Origin: Phototrophicus methaneseepsis
GTDB lineage: Bacteria; Chloroflexota; Anaerolineae; Aggregatilineales; Phototrophicaceae
Direction of reading: 5' to 3'
Assembly (NCBI RefSeq): GCF_015500095.1
Contig: NZ_CP062983.1
Location: 4,836,001-4,900,000 of the forward strand
Length of the DNA: 64,000 nucleotides
A program made the position numbers and the translations under genes. Positions 17,594 to 25,532 of this stretch are shown here, in pieces; the first letter of the stretch is position 1; the number at the start of each line of letters is the position of its first letter. The notes under the pieces were generated by a model. The model was not told where the DNA came from, did not search any database, and saw only the letters and a list, made by a program, of their open reading frames with translations.

Positions 17594-19220
17594 ATGGTAT
17601 TCTTTTAAGCTCATCCTCTAAAAAATCTGGGAAAAACACTTCTGATTTGCTTTGGTCAAATTTAAAAGCTATGAGGATTGTTTCCGCATCTGTGCTGAGA
17701 CTAGATTCTATTTCATCCATATTCACAATTTCAGTAGGATAAACAAGAAGTCCAGCTTGTACAGTGATCTCTTGATCAAAAATTTTAACAATAATTGATT
17801 GTGGTGGTATTAAACTGTATCCATGAGCTTCTATATGTTTAATAAAGTCTTTGTATGTGTTTCGATCTTTATCTACAATAAGTACATGGTCAGTGTCCGT
17901 AAATGGAAGAGGCCAAAGTAGGTTAGTGTGACCTTCTCGGAGGGCGTCGGAAAATACATTAATTATGTTTTCTTCGTCAGCGGAAATGGTGCGCTCAGGA
18001 ATTTTAATATCTAAGTCAAAAGCAGTGTTTATTTCATCTAAGTTAACTACAAGTTGTCGCATTCTATCGTCAGTAAACAGGGGTTTCGGAGTGACAGTAA
18101 ACTCTTCTATAACATAAATTTCTTCGGAATCTTTGTTAGTAATGCGAAGCTTTCCGATTGTAATTAGTTTTGAGAGAATCTCATCATATTCGAGGAGTTC
18201 AGCAGGTCTGTAGCCATTTGGATGAGAATATTCTATATTGATATTAGACTCAGGTTTCTGTTGATCAATTGTTATATTAATTTTGATTGGGTATTTTTTC
18301 GATAAACCCTCCATTTCCATAAAATGAGTGCCTTTATGCTTGTACTTAAAGATCGCAAACGTTGAAAATATACATTGATCATCTTTATTTAAATATTCAA
18401 GCTCTAGCGGAATTGTGTCGCCTGGTACTGCGAAGAATGCCTTAATCTCTATCGTATTTAAGTTATTTAAGGTGCTAGTGAACCATTCAGGTAAACCGGT
18501 TAGATTTAGATTACCAAGAAATGTAACACTTTCGCCTCGTTCAAATCCTCGCTTTAGTATTGCTTCTGCTTCGCTTGTTAACTTCAATTCACCTTGAACT
18601 GGCGAATCTTGAATAGCTCCTGGATATTTTTCAAAAACATCAATTGAATAACCTGTTCCAGAAGTTGAATAACGAAAATTGAAATGATCGTTTGTGTCAT
18701 TTGCTAAACTTACTCTTTTCAACATGAGGCTACGCTTATGATAGTTCATCACATGTTGAATAATTTTCGCTGCGGCCTTGGAGTCTAATTCGTGTCCTTG
18801 TTTAATAATTGATACTTTTTTTGTTTTTTGTTTTTCCCAGATCGGAGCATAGTTCTTTTCATACCACTCATCAAGCCACATCCAATAACTTTTATCGTTG
18901 ACGTGATCATGGTAGTGAAGCATGACCGGTACTGAAAGCTCAGCAAGATAAGTTAATGTGTTTATTTTGATGTTCTGTGATAGGCGTCTACCTTCAACTT
19001 TTTTAGTGGATGTAAACACTTTGCTCTGGATTCGAAACTCTGCACTTTGCACATCTGTACCTATGACAATTTCGACCCGCCAATCCTGTCCATATTCATA
19101 TTTGCTGAAAACATCATCCAGTGTGCTTATGTTACATTCTTTAAAGAATTTCTTGAGTGCCATGAGAGCTCGTTCGGAATTGTTATGTGCGTCAGTTTTT
19201 TGAGGACGATTTTTCCCCAT
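17592..19220 (-). CDS. DUF4365-like protein, prophage cargo
   Basis: A 542-residue protein, visibly AT-richer than the flanking phage genes. Residues 40-140 match the DUF4365 pattern: YGQDWRVEIVIG, then AEFRIQSKVF (an E-x-Q-x-K arrangement like a PD-(D/E)xK nuclease core), then LSVPVMLHYHDHVNDKSYWMWLDEW. The C-terminal 400 residues are not recognised and look like repeated beta-rich modules. DUF4365 proteins turn up with mobile elements and defence loci, but their activity is not established. Expressed opposite to the late genes, so likely active in the lysogen. An AT-rich leader with ATTATA (TATAAT on this strand) lies 36-41 bases upstream of ATG 19220. Confidence 0.72.
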   Translation of the reverse strand: MGKNRPQKTDAHNNSERALMALKKFFKECNISTLDDVFSKYEYGQDWRVEIVIGTDVQSAEFRIQSKVFTSTKKVEGRRLSQNIKINTLTYLAELSVPVMLHYHDHVNDKSYWMWLDEWYEKNYAPIWEKQKTKKVSIIKQGHELDSKAAAKIIQHVMNYHKRSLMLKRVSLANDTNDHFNFRYSTSGTGYSIDVFEKYPGAIQDSPVQGELKLTSEAEAILKRGFERGESVTFLGNLNLTGLPEWFTSTLNNLNTIEIKAFFAVPGDTIPLELEYLNKDDQCIFSTFAIFKYKHKGTHFMEMEGLSKKYPIKINITIDQQKPESNINIEYSHPNGYRPAELLEYDEILSKLITIGKLRITNKDSEEIYVIEEFTVTPKPLFTDDRMRQLVVNLDEINTAFDLDIKIPERTISADEENIINVFSDALREGHTNLLWPLPFTDTDHVLIVDKDRNTYKDFIKHIEAHGYSLIPPQSIIVKIFDQEITVQAGLLVYPTEIVNMDEIESSLSTDAETILIAFKFDQSKSEVFFPDFLEDELKRIP

Positions 19221-19409
19221 TTTATCTATCCCATCTACTGGCTGCTTTGTTAACCATTATATGGTGAGATATACCGTAAATGCGTTACATTTGGTTTTCC
19301 ATCTATTAGAACAATTGTAAGCCCGATGATTTTAAACGTGCCATGGCAGTGATTACATAGCTGATGGGCGTAAACCCCATTGACTTAATTATTGAATAGG
19401 ATGTGTGTT

Positions 19410-19437
19410 TGAAATCCCATCAATGGATGGGATTTCA
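19410..19437. other. Perfect 12-bp hairpin between the two cargo genes
   Basis: TGAAATCCCATC / GATGGGATTTCA with loop AATG. It lies downstream of the DUF3800-like gene and could end its transcript, but neither side has a T-run, so a protein-binding site is possible. The rest of 19221-19509 is AT-rich and shows nothing else. Confidence 0.5.
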
Positions 19438-19509
19438 GAATAAATGCACAAGTTAAAGTGCAGTAATGGGAGTATACGGTTACTTATGTTGCTAACCATG
19501 TGACCACAG

Positions 19510-20337
19510 CTATGCGCTGTCACTTAAGACTTGATTTCCATTCTGCCCTGATGCCAAAAGGAAGTTGTACGATCCGACAGGAGACTTGGTTAAACTTTGG
19601 TCGGGGTATAACTTCAAACCATACGAGAATATCTTCCCATACTTGGTATAAAGTTGGTGTGCAACACGTTTTAGATAACGTCCTTCACAAAAACCGAAGT
19701 TATCTGGTTCAATAGCATTGGATGCAATACCAGCGTATATATCTGCTATTTGAAGCATTTTAAGTTGATCGTTGGATACTAAGCGAAACGCATTCTTTTC
19801 AAATACGGGCTTGATACTTTCAGGACCCCTGTGCATTAAATCAGGAATGCGATTCTGTAAGTACTGATTGTATTTGTTTTTGCGTGTTGAAAATGTGACT
19901 GTGCCCGAAGCATTTTCTGCATAAATATGCCAACTAATGCGCTCCATAAGAAACAGTGTGACATAGTGCCAGAGTTTTTCATGGTTCCAACTAGATTGTC
20001 CCCAGAGCTTTGGCTTCCAGATACCTACTGTTATAAATGTGAATGGTTGCTGTGCTAGCTCGTCAGCAATCATCAGTTTGTGACTATGTTCAAATTGGAG
20101 CCAATGCAACCTAGTCGGTGGTGTATTTTTACAGTCAATCCAACCACGTTTAATAATCCTATCAACTACACTCATGCACTTGTCTTCATCAATTTCTTTC
20201 ACACATACGGCTGTAAAAGTGAGCCATTCCGTACTATGCATACATTTGGGTATTCCGAAGTTGAAACCTTCGTCGCCTGATTCGTCTATGTAAGCGTTGA
20301 TTTTCAATTTTGGAGCGAGGTTGATAAATGAGCTCAT
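19510..20337 (-). CDS. DUF3800-like protein, prophage cargo
   Basis: A 275-residue protein of the DUF3800 type. It has the N-terminal motif NAYIDESGDEGF and the C-terminal motif LKMLQIADIYAGIASNA, the two acidic clusters shared by the family and thought to form an RNase-H-like active site. Family members occur next to restriction and defence genes, but no reaction is established. Like its neighbour it is AT-rich and on the minus strand. Start ATG 20337 follows GGATAATACGGT. Confidence 0.82.
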   Translation of the reverse strand: MSSFINLAPKLKINAYIDESGDEGFNFGIPKCMHSTEWLTFTAVCVKEIDEDKCMSVVDRIIKRGWIDCKNTPPTRLHWLQFEHSHKLMIADELAQQPFTFITVGIWKPKLWGQSSWNHEKLWHYVTLFLMERISWHIYAENASGTVTFSTRKNKYNQYLQNRIPDLMHRGPESIKPVFEKNAFRLVSNDQLKMLQIADIYAGIASNAIEPDNFGFCEGRYLKRVAHQLYTKYGKIFSYGLKLYPDQSLTKSPVGSYNFLLASGQNGNQVLSDSA

Positions 20338-20515
20338 ACCGTATTATCCTAAAGTATAAGAGACACAAGAAATCAATTGACTATGCCTGACAAAAATCAG
20401 ACGACGAAGTATCAGAAGCTTATTCACAATCTGATGGAATTTGAAAATACGTTAGAAGTACTTTTCCTTGTGACACCCCCTGGCAAAGTTGAAACGTTTT
20501 AGTCCTAATAGAAAA

Positions 20516-20559
20516 CACGCCCAAACAGGTTATTAAGTAGACTTTCCTGCTTGGACGTG
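20516..20559. promoter_or_regulatory. Imperfect inverted repeat overlapping an RNA promoter (candidate operator)
   Basis: Arms CACGCCCAAACAGG (20516-20529) and CCTGCTTGGACGTG (20546-20559) pair at 12 of 14 positions. The right arm fills the spacer of the promoter at 20538-20566, so a dimeric repressor here would block it. Confidence 0.5.
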
Positions 20560-20566
20560 CTATAAT
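20538..20566 (+). promoter_or_regulatory. Sigma-70-type promoter of a candidate small RNA
   Basis: TAGACT at 20538-20543, a 17-bp spacer, and a perfect TATAAT at 20561-20566. No coding frame with a ribosome site follows. Confidence 0.58.
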
Positions 20567-20572
20567 GTAAAA

Positions 20573-20665
20573 TGCAAAGCGAATTTAGATAACAGCCATA
20601 CATGGTTGTTAAGCTCCTGTAATCACGAACTTCTGAGCAGCTAACTGAGACAGTTCGTGATTTTT
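20573..20665 (+). ncRNA. Candidate prophage small RNA (about 93 nt)
   Basis: A promoter lies at 20538-20566 and an intrinsic terminator at 20621-20665: an 11-bp perfect stem AATCACGAACT / AGTTCGTGATT ending in TTTTT. Between them is a second hairpin (20591-20610, 8 bp, AACAGCCA / TGGTTGTT with loop TACA). The 10-nt single-stranded linker AAGCTCCTGT contains an anti-Shine-Dalgarno CTCCT. No open frame of note is present. The 5' end is estimated from the -10 box. Confidence 0.6.
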
Positions 20666-20765
20666 CGTCTAAAGGATTGATAATAGTCTGTCCGTTAGTT
20701 GTGATAATACCTCATAGAACATAAGACCTTCATTAACACAATTGCCTCAATGTTGTACCTTAAAA

Positions 20766-21037
20766 GTTCAGAACTGAAGCAGATAGCCCAACCTTAAAAA
20801 CCGAACTAATACGACCTAGAGCACGCTTAGGTTAATGGCAACGCCATTTACGGCGACAACGTGGACACGTTACGAGCGTGCCACGATTAACGTTGCGGTA
20901 AAACGCATAGCCGCAAGCACAGCGTATATGCAACTTTATCGTCATGGTTTGTCCTTTCTAAATAACTAGGAATGCTAGCTGCAACTAGCACTCAGGCTTC
21001 TGGGACGTGGGCTGGGCTATCCGCCTCATTTCTGAAC
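20766..21037. repeat. 272-bp element with 28-bp inverted ends around a tiny zinc-ribbon gene
   Basis: The left end 20766-20793 and the right end 21010-21037 are reverse complements at 24 of 28 positions (shared core GATAGCCCA / TGGGCTATC). They enclose 216 bp that carry a 37-codon gene. No transposase is inside, and no clear target duplication is seen, though TAAAA occurs next to the left end and 2 bases beyond the right end. A non-autonomous mobile cassette or a large protein-binding dyad are both possible. Confidence 0.6.
20832..20945 (-). CDS. 37-residue Com-like zinc-ribbon protein
   Basis: Too short for routine gene calling, but ATG 20943-20945 is preceded on its strand by AGAAAGGACAAACC, a good ribosome site, and the product has a zinc-ribbon pattern: IRCACGYAFYRN then TCPRCRRKWRCH. 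The spacing and the CPRC-basic motif resemble the Mu Com protein, a small zinc-finger translational activator; the first pair here is CxC rather than CxxC. The fold is inferred from the four cysteines. An RNA-binding role is plausible but not shown. Confidence 0.65.
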   Translation of the reverse strand: MTIKLHIRCACGYAFYRNVNRGTLVTCPRCRRKWRCH

Positions 21038-21077
21038 AACTAAAACAATCCACCCATTAAGAGATTAATAGTGGCTT

Positions 21078-21189
21078 TTGGAATATTCATAGAAACAAGT
21101 ATAATAAAAATATAAAGATGACAATTAGCCGCCTTGCTGTTGTCACTTGCTTGCTCGCTTAAGCACTGGTTGGCACTACCAGTGCTTTT
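21078..21189 (+). ncRNA. Second candidate small transcript (promoter plus terminator)
   Basis: TTGGAA (21078-21083), a 16-bp spacer and a perfect TATAAT (21100-21105) are followed at 21161-21187 by a 10-bp perfect stem AAGCACTGGT / ACCAGTGCTT, loop TGGCACT, and a run of four T. The product, about 78 nt, also has a 6-bp hairpin (TGACAA / TTGTCA) and a 14-codon open frame (ATG 21118, MTISRLAVVTCLLA) without a ribosome site. The rest of 21038-21324 shows nothing else. Confidence 0.5.
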
Positions 21190-21324
21190 GCATTTATAGT
21201 GCAAGAAGGACGTTGCTAACCTTCTTCAAACTATACAATACTTTTTTTAGTGTGACAAACGTTCTAGATGTCTTTTCAATCAAATTAGCTTAGAAAATTC
21301 TAACCAATGATGTTGTATGAAGAT

Positions 21325-21356
21325 AAAGAGGCTGAGCGCACATGCCCAGCCTCTTT
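21325..21356 (-). terminator. Terminator of the partition/replication operon
   Basis: A 10-bp perfect stem AAAGAGGCTG / CAGCCTCTTT with a 12-nt loop, directly behind the minus-strand ParB-position gene. Confidence 0.75.
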
Positions 21357-21359
21357 GAT

Positions 21360-22151
21360 TTAGCTATCTTTGGTGAGTTGCTCGAGGTGGTCGGCGGCGC
21401 GGCGGTGCAGCTCTGCGAGGTGCTTAATCTGGTTGGCGTCCAGGTCTGTCTTCGCCAATTGCAGGTCTTTATCAATGTCGCGTTCCAGAGATGAAACGCG
21501 TTTCTGGAATGGCGAGGGCTGAAGCATGGGCGGCTTGTCGGTGGCCGCGCGGATTGCTTCGCGCATGCGGATGGCATCGCGCATCTGGCGATAGTTCCAG
21601 CCGTGTTTGATTTTCTGGGTGAGCCAGTAATATTGATCGGCTTCATCCATGGCCGCGACCAGCTCATAATGAGACTTCTGCGGGTGATCTGCAACAGAAA
21701 TGCCCGGAAATTGGTCTAAAACATCACTACGTAGTGATGTTTTGACGCGACGCATGATACTAGCTCGGTTCCGAGCGGTGGCCGGATCAATGCCAAAATG
21801 CAGGGCGATAGCCGTAATATCCCCGTATTTGAGGTCCTCGCAGGCGACCAATAAATCACCCATCCAGATGGCAAGTTGATTCTCCGAGAAGACAAGAAAT
21901 TGCATGGCTTCATTCATCTGCTCGGGCGTGATGGTCTCTGGCACGGTGAGGCCAGCGCCTGTCATGTGGCAGCCGCCAATGGTCACGGTGCCATCTTCGT
22001 TGAGGATGCCCTTCCCCTGTTTGACAGCTAAATCGCGGACGCGGCGCGGGACCGGCACGGAGCCATAAATTTGATCTGGCGTGGGGAGGCGTGGCGTGCT
22101 GGATGTCTGGCTTTGGATGCCATCTTCTAAACGCTTCTTCAAATTGCTCAT
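21360..22151 (-). CDS. ParB-position DNA-binding protein
   Basis: A 263-residue protein overlapping the end of parA by 4 bases (ATGA), the usual arrangement for the DNA-binding partner of ParA. A helix-turn-helix-like segment is visible (YGDITAIALHFGIDPATARN), followed by a helical region (YWLTQKIKHGWNYRQMRDAI) and a heptad-rich C-terminus (KRVSSLERDIDKDLQLAKTD). No classical ParB nuclease-fold motif is seen, so it may be an unrelated centromere-binding protein or a replication regulator. Its ribosome site CAGGAGCT is complementary to the linker of the small RNA at 20573-20665. Confidence 0.65.
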   Translation of the reverse strand: MSNLKKRLEDGIQSQTSSTPRLPTPDQIYGSVPVPRRVRDLAVKQGKGILNEDGTVTIGGCHMTGAGLTVPETITPEQMNEAMQFLVFSENQLAIWMGDLLVACEDLKYGDITAIALHFGIDPATARNRASIMRRVKTSLRSDVLDQFPGISVADHPQKSHYELVAAMDEADQYYWLTQKIKHGWNYRQMRDAIRMREAIRAATDKPPMLQPSPFQKRVSSLERDIDKDLQLAKTDLDANQIKHLAELHRRAADHLEQLTKDS

Positions 22152-22969
22152 GAGACGAGCTCCTGGGCGTGGGTGAGCAGGCTGCTGACCAGGCGCGTCA
22201 CCGGTTCAAATTCTCCACGCGCAGCGGCCACGCCGGGCACTTCTGCGGTCCAGATGGATTGTGTGAGGGTGCGGGCGCTGCGCCAGGCTGCCCTGCGCAT
22301 GACAGGGGGCAAGACCTGGTAGTGTGCGCCATAGAACTGCTGAAGGTGCTTATACATGAGGCGATCTGCTAGAAATCGCAGGGAGATTTTTTGCGGGACG
22401 ATGCCCAGGATTTGCGCCACTGCCGGTGGATCTGCCTGCTGGTTGGCTTGCGCGATGGCTGCGCTGATGTAAGCGATTGATTTTGCCAGCGAGCCGATGC
22501 TGTCGTCTTCGTTGAGGGTTGGCAGCAGGATGTAATCGGCGGTGAAGTAGAACGCGGTATGGATGGCGGTAATTGAGGGCGAGGTATCGACGATGATGAC
22601 ATCGTAGATGCTATCCAGTTCGTGGAAGCGCTCATAAATGACCTGCGTCACCAGGTTGTAATCGGCATGTTCGACTTCGCTTTGCAGCTCGGCAGCGCTG
22701 AGTAAATCGAAACGCAAGCCGGGGCCAGCAAATGCTTCTGGCACGGGCACAAGCACATCGGCCCATTCAGAATCTTCAAGGATGAGGGATGCAAAAGCGT
22801 CATGGGGTTCGATCCCCACTGAGCTGCTGGCATTGCCCTGCCCATCGGCATCGACGAGCAGGGTATGCAGGCCCTGGCGGGCCAGGCCGCTCGCCAGGGT
22901 AATCGCGCCGGTTGTCTTGCCAATGCCACCCTTGCGGCCCATCCAGGCGATGATTTTTGCTTTGGACAT
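22148..22969 (-). CDS. parA: ParA-family partition ATPase
   Basis: Walker-type ATPase that positions plasmids or phage-plasmids before division. It has the deviant Walker A box KGGIGKTTGAITLASGL, the switch sequence LLVDADGQGNAS, and the Walker B strand VIIVDTSPSITAIH. The 273-residue length is normal. ATG 22969 is taken as the start because GAAAGGTACCTC precedes it; the frame continues to 23014 without a site. Part of a minus-strand operon Rep, exonuclease, ParA, ParB-position. Confidence 0.92.
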   Translation of the reverse strand: MSKAKIIAWMGRKGGIGKTTGAITLASGLARQGLHTLLVDADGQGNASSSVGIEPHDAFASLILEDSEWADVLVPVPEAFAGPGLRFDLLSAAELQSEVEHADYNLVTQVIYERFHELDSIYDVIIVDTSPSITAIHTAFYFTADYILLPTLNEDDSIGSLAKSIAYISAAIAQANQQADPPAVAQILGIVPQKISLRFLADRLMYKHLQQFYGAHYQVLPPVMRRAAWRSARTLTQSIWTAEVPGVAAARGEFEPVTRLVSSLLTHAQELVS

Positions 22970-23050
22970 GAGGTACCTTTCAGTTACAAATTGTGTGTAC
23001 AAATTTTGTGTCAACGGGGAGCGGAAAGCTCCCCGGTGTGTGATCGCTTG

Positions 23051-24265
23051 TTAGCTGCTGGCAGCTTCTTGGGCGGGCTGATCAGCGGCGGCGATGGCCT
23101 TGACGAGAGCCAGCGTTGTGCGGCAGTCTGTCAGCGCGTTGTGCTGATTGCCGTCGCCCAGGTCGATGTCAAATTGCTGAATGGCGTAGGCTAGTTTGGG
23201 CCAGCGCCAATTGCCGAAGTAATCGTTCCATTCACCGCGATAAGCCGCGTACTGAAGCATGGCGCATTCTTCGTTCAGGCGATCGATGCGATTTAAACCA
23301 TGCATTTTGCAGACCTGATCAATGACGCCAGCATCGAACTGGGCATTGAAAATGACCCAGGTCTGGCCCCAGATATGTTTTCTCAGGTCCGCGTAAATAT
23401 CGGCAAAACCAGGGGCATCCGCGACCATGTCATCGGTGATGCCATGAACCTTACTCGCCGCAGCGGGGATGGGCTTTGTTGGCTTGACAAGTGTGTTCAT
23501 GAGCGCTGCGCCAGTGGATGACAGCACGCCGATCTGCACAATCTCAGCATCCCGATCTAAGCCGGTGGTTTCCAGGTCGATGACGACGAAACCGGCATCG
23601 CGGGCAAGCAACTTTTTTGCCCAGGCGATGGCCCCTGCCCGTGCTTGCTGCGCGTGCTCAAAGCTGCCTTCTTCTGGCTCGTCGTCTTCTAGAGCGTCGA
23701 TGTCATCCTGTTTTTCGCGCTGCCAGAGATCTGCCTCAAAGGGCACCTCTTCACCGCTTGGCTGTGGCGTGCGCTGGTAACGCCATTCAGCGCGCAGGTC
23801 ATCCAGCAGGCGATCGACAGCGACCAGGTCATCTTCGGTGATGCCATCTCGGTTAAGCTGAAAGTCTGACATGATAAATCGATAGGCTTCTGTGACTTCC
23901 ACGAGCCAGAAACGGATTTTGCCTGTATTCCAGGATGGCAGGTCCGGCTGAGCGTGAGCGAGCTGGATCACGGCAATTTCTCGTGCCCAATGGCGGGCCA
24001 TGTACTGGACCTCATCCTGGAACGCGAGATAAAAATTATTCAGCGTGACCCAGGCGTCGACCTGTTTGCCTTCGGCGATGACTTCGCCAATGTCGGACAG
24101 CAGATCACTATCCGGTGCGATGATTTCGACATCTGGGGCGATGGGGTAGCCGTGCTCATCCCATTGCAGCCCGGTGGTTTGAAGCGTCCAGGTGCCATCG
24201 CCGTAGTAGGGATAGCCTGCCGTTATTGTCTTGCGGAACACGATTTTGGTTTCTGGTTGTTGCAT
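23051..24265 (-). CDS. DnaQ-like DEDDh 3'-5' exonuclease with an unknown N-terminal half
   Basis: About residues 225-400 are a DEDDh exonuclease with all motifs: FVVIDLETTGLDRDAEIVQIG (Exo I), VIFNAQFDAG (Exo II), and HNALTDCRTTLALV (Exo III, His and Asp). This would proofread or process DNA ends during phage replication. The N-terminal 220 residues are not recognised and probably bind DNA or the replisome. ATG 24265 is preferred over GTG 24277, which overlaps the ribosome site GGGAGTG; the choice is not certain. Confidence 0.85.
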   Translation of the reverse strand: MQQPETKIVFRKTITAGYPYYGDGTWTLQTTGLQWDEHGYPIAPDVEIIAPDSDLLSDIGEVIAEGKQVDAWVTLNNFYLAFQDEVQYMARHWAREIAVIQLAHAQPDLPSWNTGKIRFWLVEVTEAYRFIMSDFQLNRDGITEDDLVAVDRLLDDLRAEWRYQRTPQPSGEEVPFEADLWQREKQDDIDALEDDEPEEGSFEHAQQARAGAIAWAKKLLARDAGFVVIDLETTGLDRDAEIVQIGVLSSTGAALMNTLVKPTKPIPAAASKVHGITDDMVADAPGFADIYADLRKHIWGQTWVIFNAQFDAGVIDQVCKMHGLNRIDRLNEECAMLQYAAYRGEWNDYFGNWRWPKLAYAIQQFDIDLGDGNQHNALTDCRTTLALVKAIAAADQPAQEAASS

Positions 24266-24290
24266 GATTTTATTCACTCCCGGAACTTAA

Positions 24291-25532
24291 TTAACCTGTT
24301 TGGATAGCAGCTTGCTGGCGTTCTAGAGAGCGCCGGAAAAAGCGTAAGCGCTCGCCTGGATATGACTGTTGTCTCACTGCCTGGATTGTGTCTTTCATCG
24401 CCCGATGAACGACGCGCGGGTCGAGATCTGAATCATCGATTTTTTTGATTTCGCTGAGTTCAGCTTCTGTCATGTCGTCGTGGAATTCGGCAGCCCACCA
24501 CATGGCGTTGGGATGCTTGGGCCCGCGACGAGCTGGTTTTTGATTTCCAGATTTTTTCGGGGAATTTTGAATCAATTTATTCTTGAAACTGTCTGCTATG
24601 GCAGGCAGCAGCGGGATTGCCTCGTACGCGCGCGCATGCGCGTCTTGTTTTTTATATACATCTGGTAGTTGTTTAAACGTCTGAATAGGTGGTTCAATTT
24701 GACCTACTTTATCAGGGCTTGCTGGTTCAAATTGACCTACTTTATGTGTGTTTGCTGGTTCAATCTGACCCACTTTATCGCTTTGCTGGTTCAAATTGAC
24801 CTGTTTTTCTCCGCTTGCTGGTTCAAATTGACCCACTTTATCGGGCACATTAGCGGGCGGCTGCGGCGGCTCTGGTTCTGGAACAGGCTGTTGAATGGGT
24901 GCTTGTTTGGTTGTTTGGGCGGCCACTTCTGCACCGCAGACTACGATGGCGAGCTGCCCGGCAAGGTGATAGGTGTTGGCATTGCCGCGACCGCGACCGG
25001 CTATCACAACCAGATGCCCGGCTTTAACGAGCTCTTTTGTGTGGCGCTTGAAGGTGCTCTCAGGGACGTCGAATTTCGCTGAGAGATCTTCAATACTGCC
25101 GAGGAGCGTATTGGTTTTGCGGCTGGTGTGACGAATAAATTTCGCCAGCAGGCCGAGCTGTGCCGGTGCCAGTTCATCGATGACGGCTTCTGGCAGGCGT
25201 GCGAAATAATGCCAGGCTGATTGCTCTGGCTCTGTCGTTGGTGCTGGTTCTGGCTCGGCTACGTCTTCCGGCAGATTAAACAGGCTGATGCGCTCATCTG
25301 CATGGAAGCAAAGTTCGGCAGGCTCGCCTGCGACATCGCTCAGAATGCGCCGAATGTTGCGATAGAGACGATGTTGGCACATGTCGCGGGCGTAGCTGTT
25401 GCGCACTTTAATATGGTAGATGCCAGCTTCGTAGGACTGGAACATCGCATCCATCAGCCACGTGAAGCTGGCTTCATCCAGTTGTAGTTCTAACTGATGG
25501 TATGCTGCGTTCCAGGCGTCTTGTGGTTGCAT
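24291..25532 (-). CDS. Replication initiator (DnaA-N-like domain plus winged-helix HTH)
   Basis: A 413-residue protein. Residues 5-75 resemble DnaA domain I (WNAAYHQLELQLDEASFTWL, then VRNSYARDMCQHRLYRNIRR), which recruits helicase. Residues 110-175 hold a winged helix-turn-helix (SIEDLSAKFDVPESTFKRHT, then GRGRGNANTYHLAG), as in phage and plasmid initiators. Residues 220-290 contain tandem DKVGQxEPA units, caused by DNA repeats described separately. The C-terminal third is basic. Start ATG 25532 follows CAAGGGAATTCA. Origin within the initiator gene is a familiar arrangement. Confidence 0.78.
   Translation of the reverse strand: MQPQDAWNAAYHQLELQLDEASFTWLMDAMFQSYEAGIYHIKVRNSYARDMCQHRLYRNIRRILSDVAGEPAELCFHADERISLFNLPEDVAEPEPAPTTEPEQSAWHYFARLPEAVIDELAPAQLGLLAKFIRHTSRKTNTLLGSIEDLSAKFDVPESTFKRHTKELVKAGHLVVIAGRGRGNANTYHLAGQLAIVVCGAEVAAQTTKQAPIQQPVPEPEPPQPPANVPDKVGQFEPASGEKQVNLNQQSDKVGQIEPANTHKVGQFEPASPDKVGQIEPPIQTFKQLPDVYKKQDAHARAYEAIPLLPAIADSFKNKLIQNSPKKSGNQKPARRGPKHPNAMWWAAEFHDDMTEAELSEIKKIDDSDLDPRVVHRAMKDTIQAVRQQSYPGERLRFFRRSLERQQAAIQTG
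24691..24842. repeat. Five iteron-like direct repeats inside rep (candidate origin)
   Basis: Copies of GGTTCAAATTGACCTACTTT start at 24691, 24724, 24757, 24788 and 24820, spaced 33, 33, 31 and 32 bp. The core TGCTGGTTCAAATTGACC is conserved, with one or two changes in the first and third copies. The fourth copy has the same core but lies in a different reading frame, so its protein reading differs. Conservation is thus at DNA level, which suits Rep-binding iterons set about three helical turns apart. Confidence 0.78.

Noticed and set aside
20383-20502. 39-codon + frame (MPDKNQTTKYQKLIHNLMEF...)
   Set aside because: No ribosome site; short and not distinguishable from chance in this AT-rich stretch. 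Peptide translation data could revive it.
20965-21047. 23-codon + frame starting at ATG 20972
   Set aside because: Ribosome site too close to the ATG and the frame overlaps the inverted-end element; likely chance.
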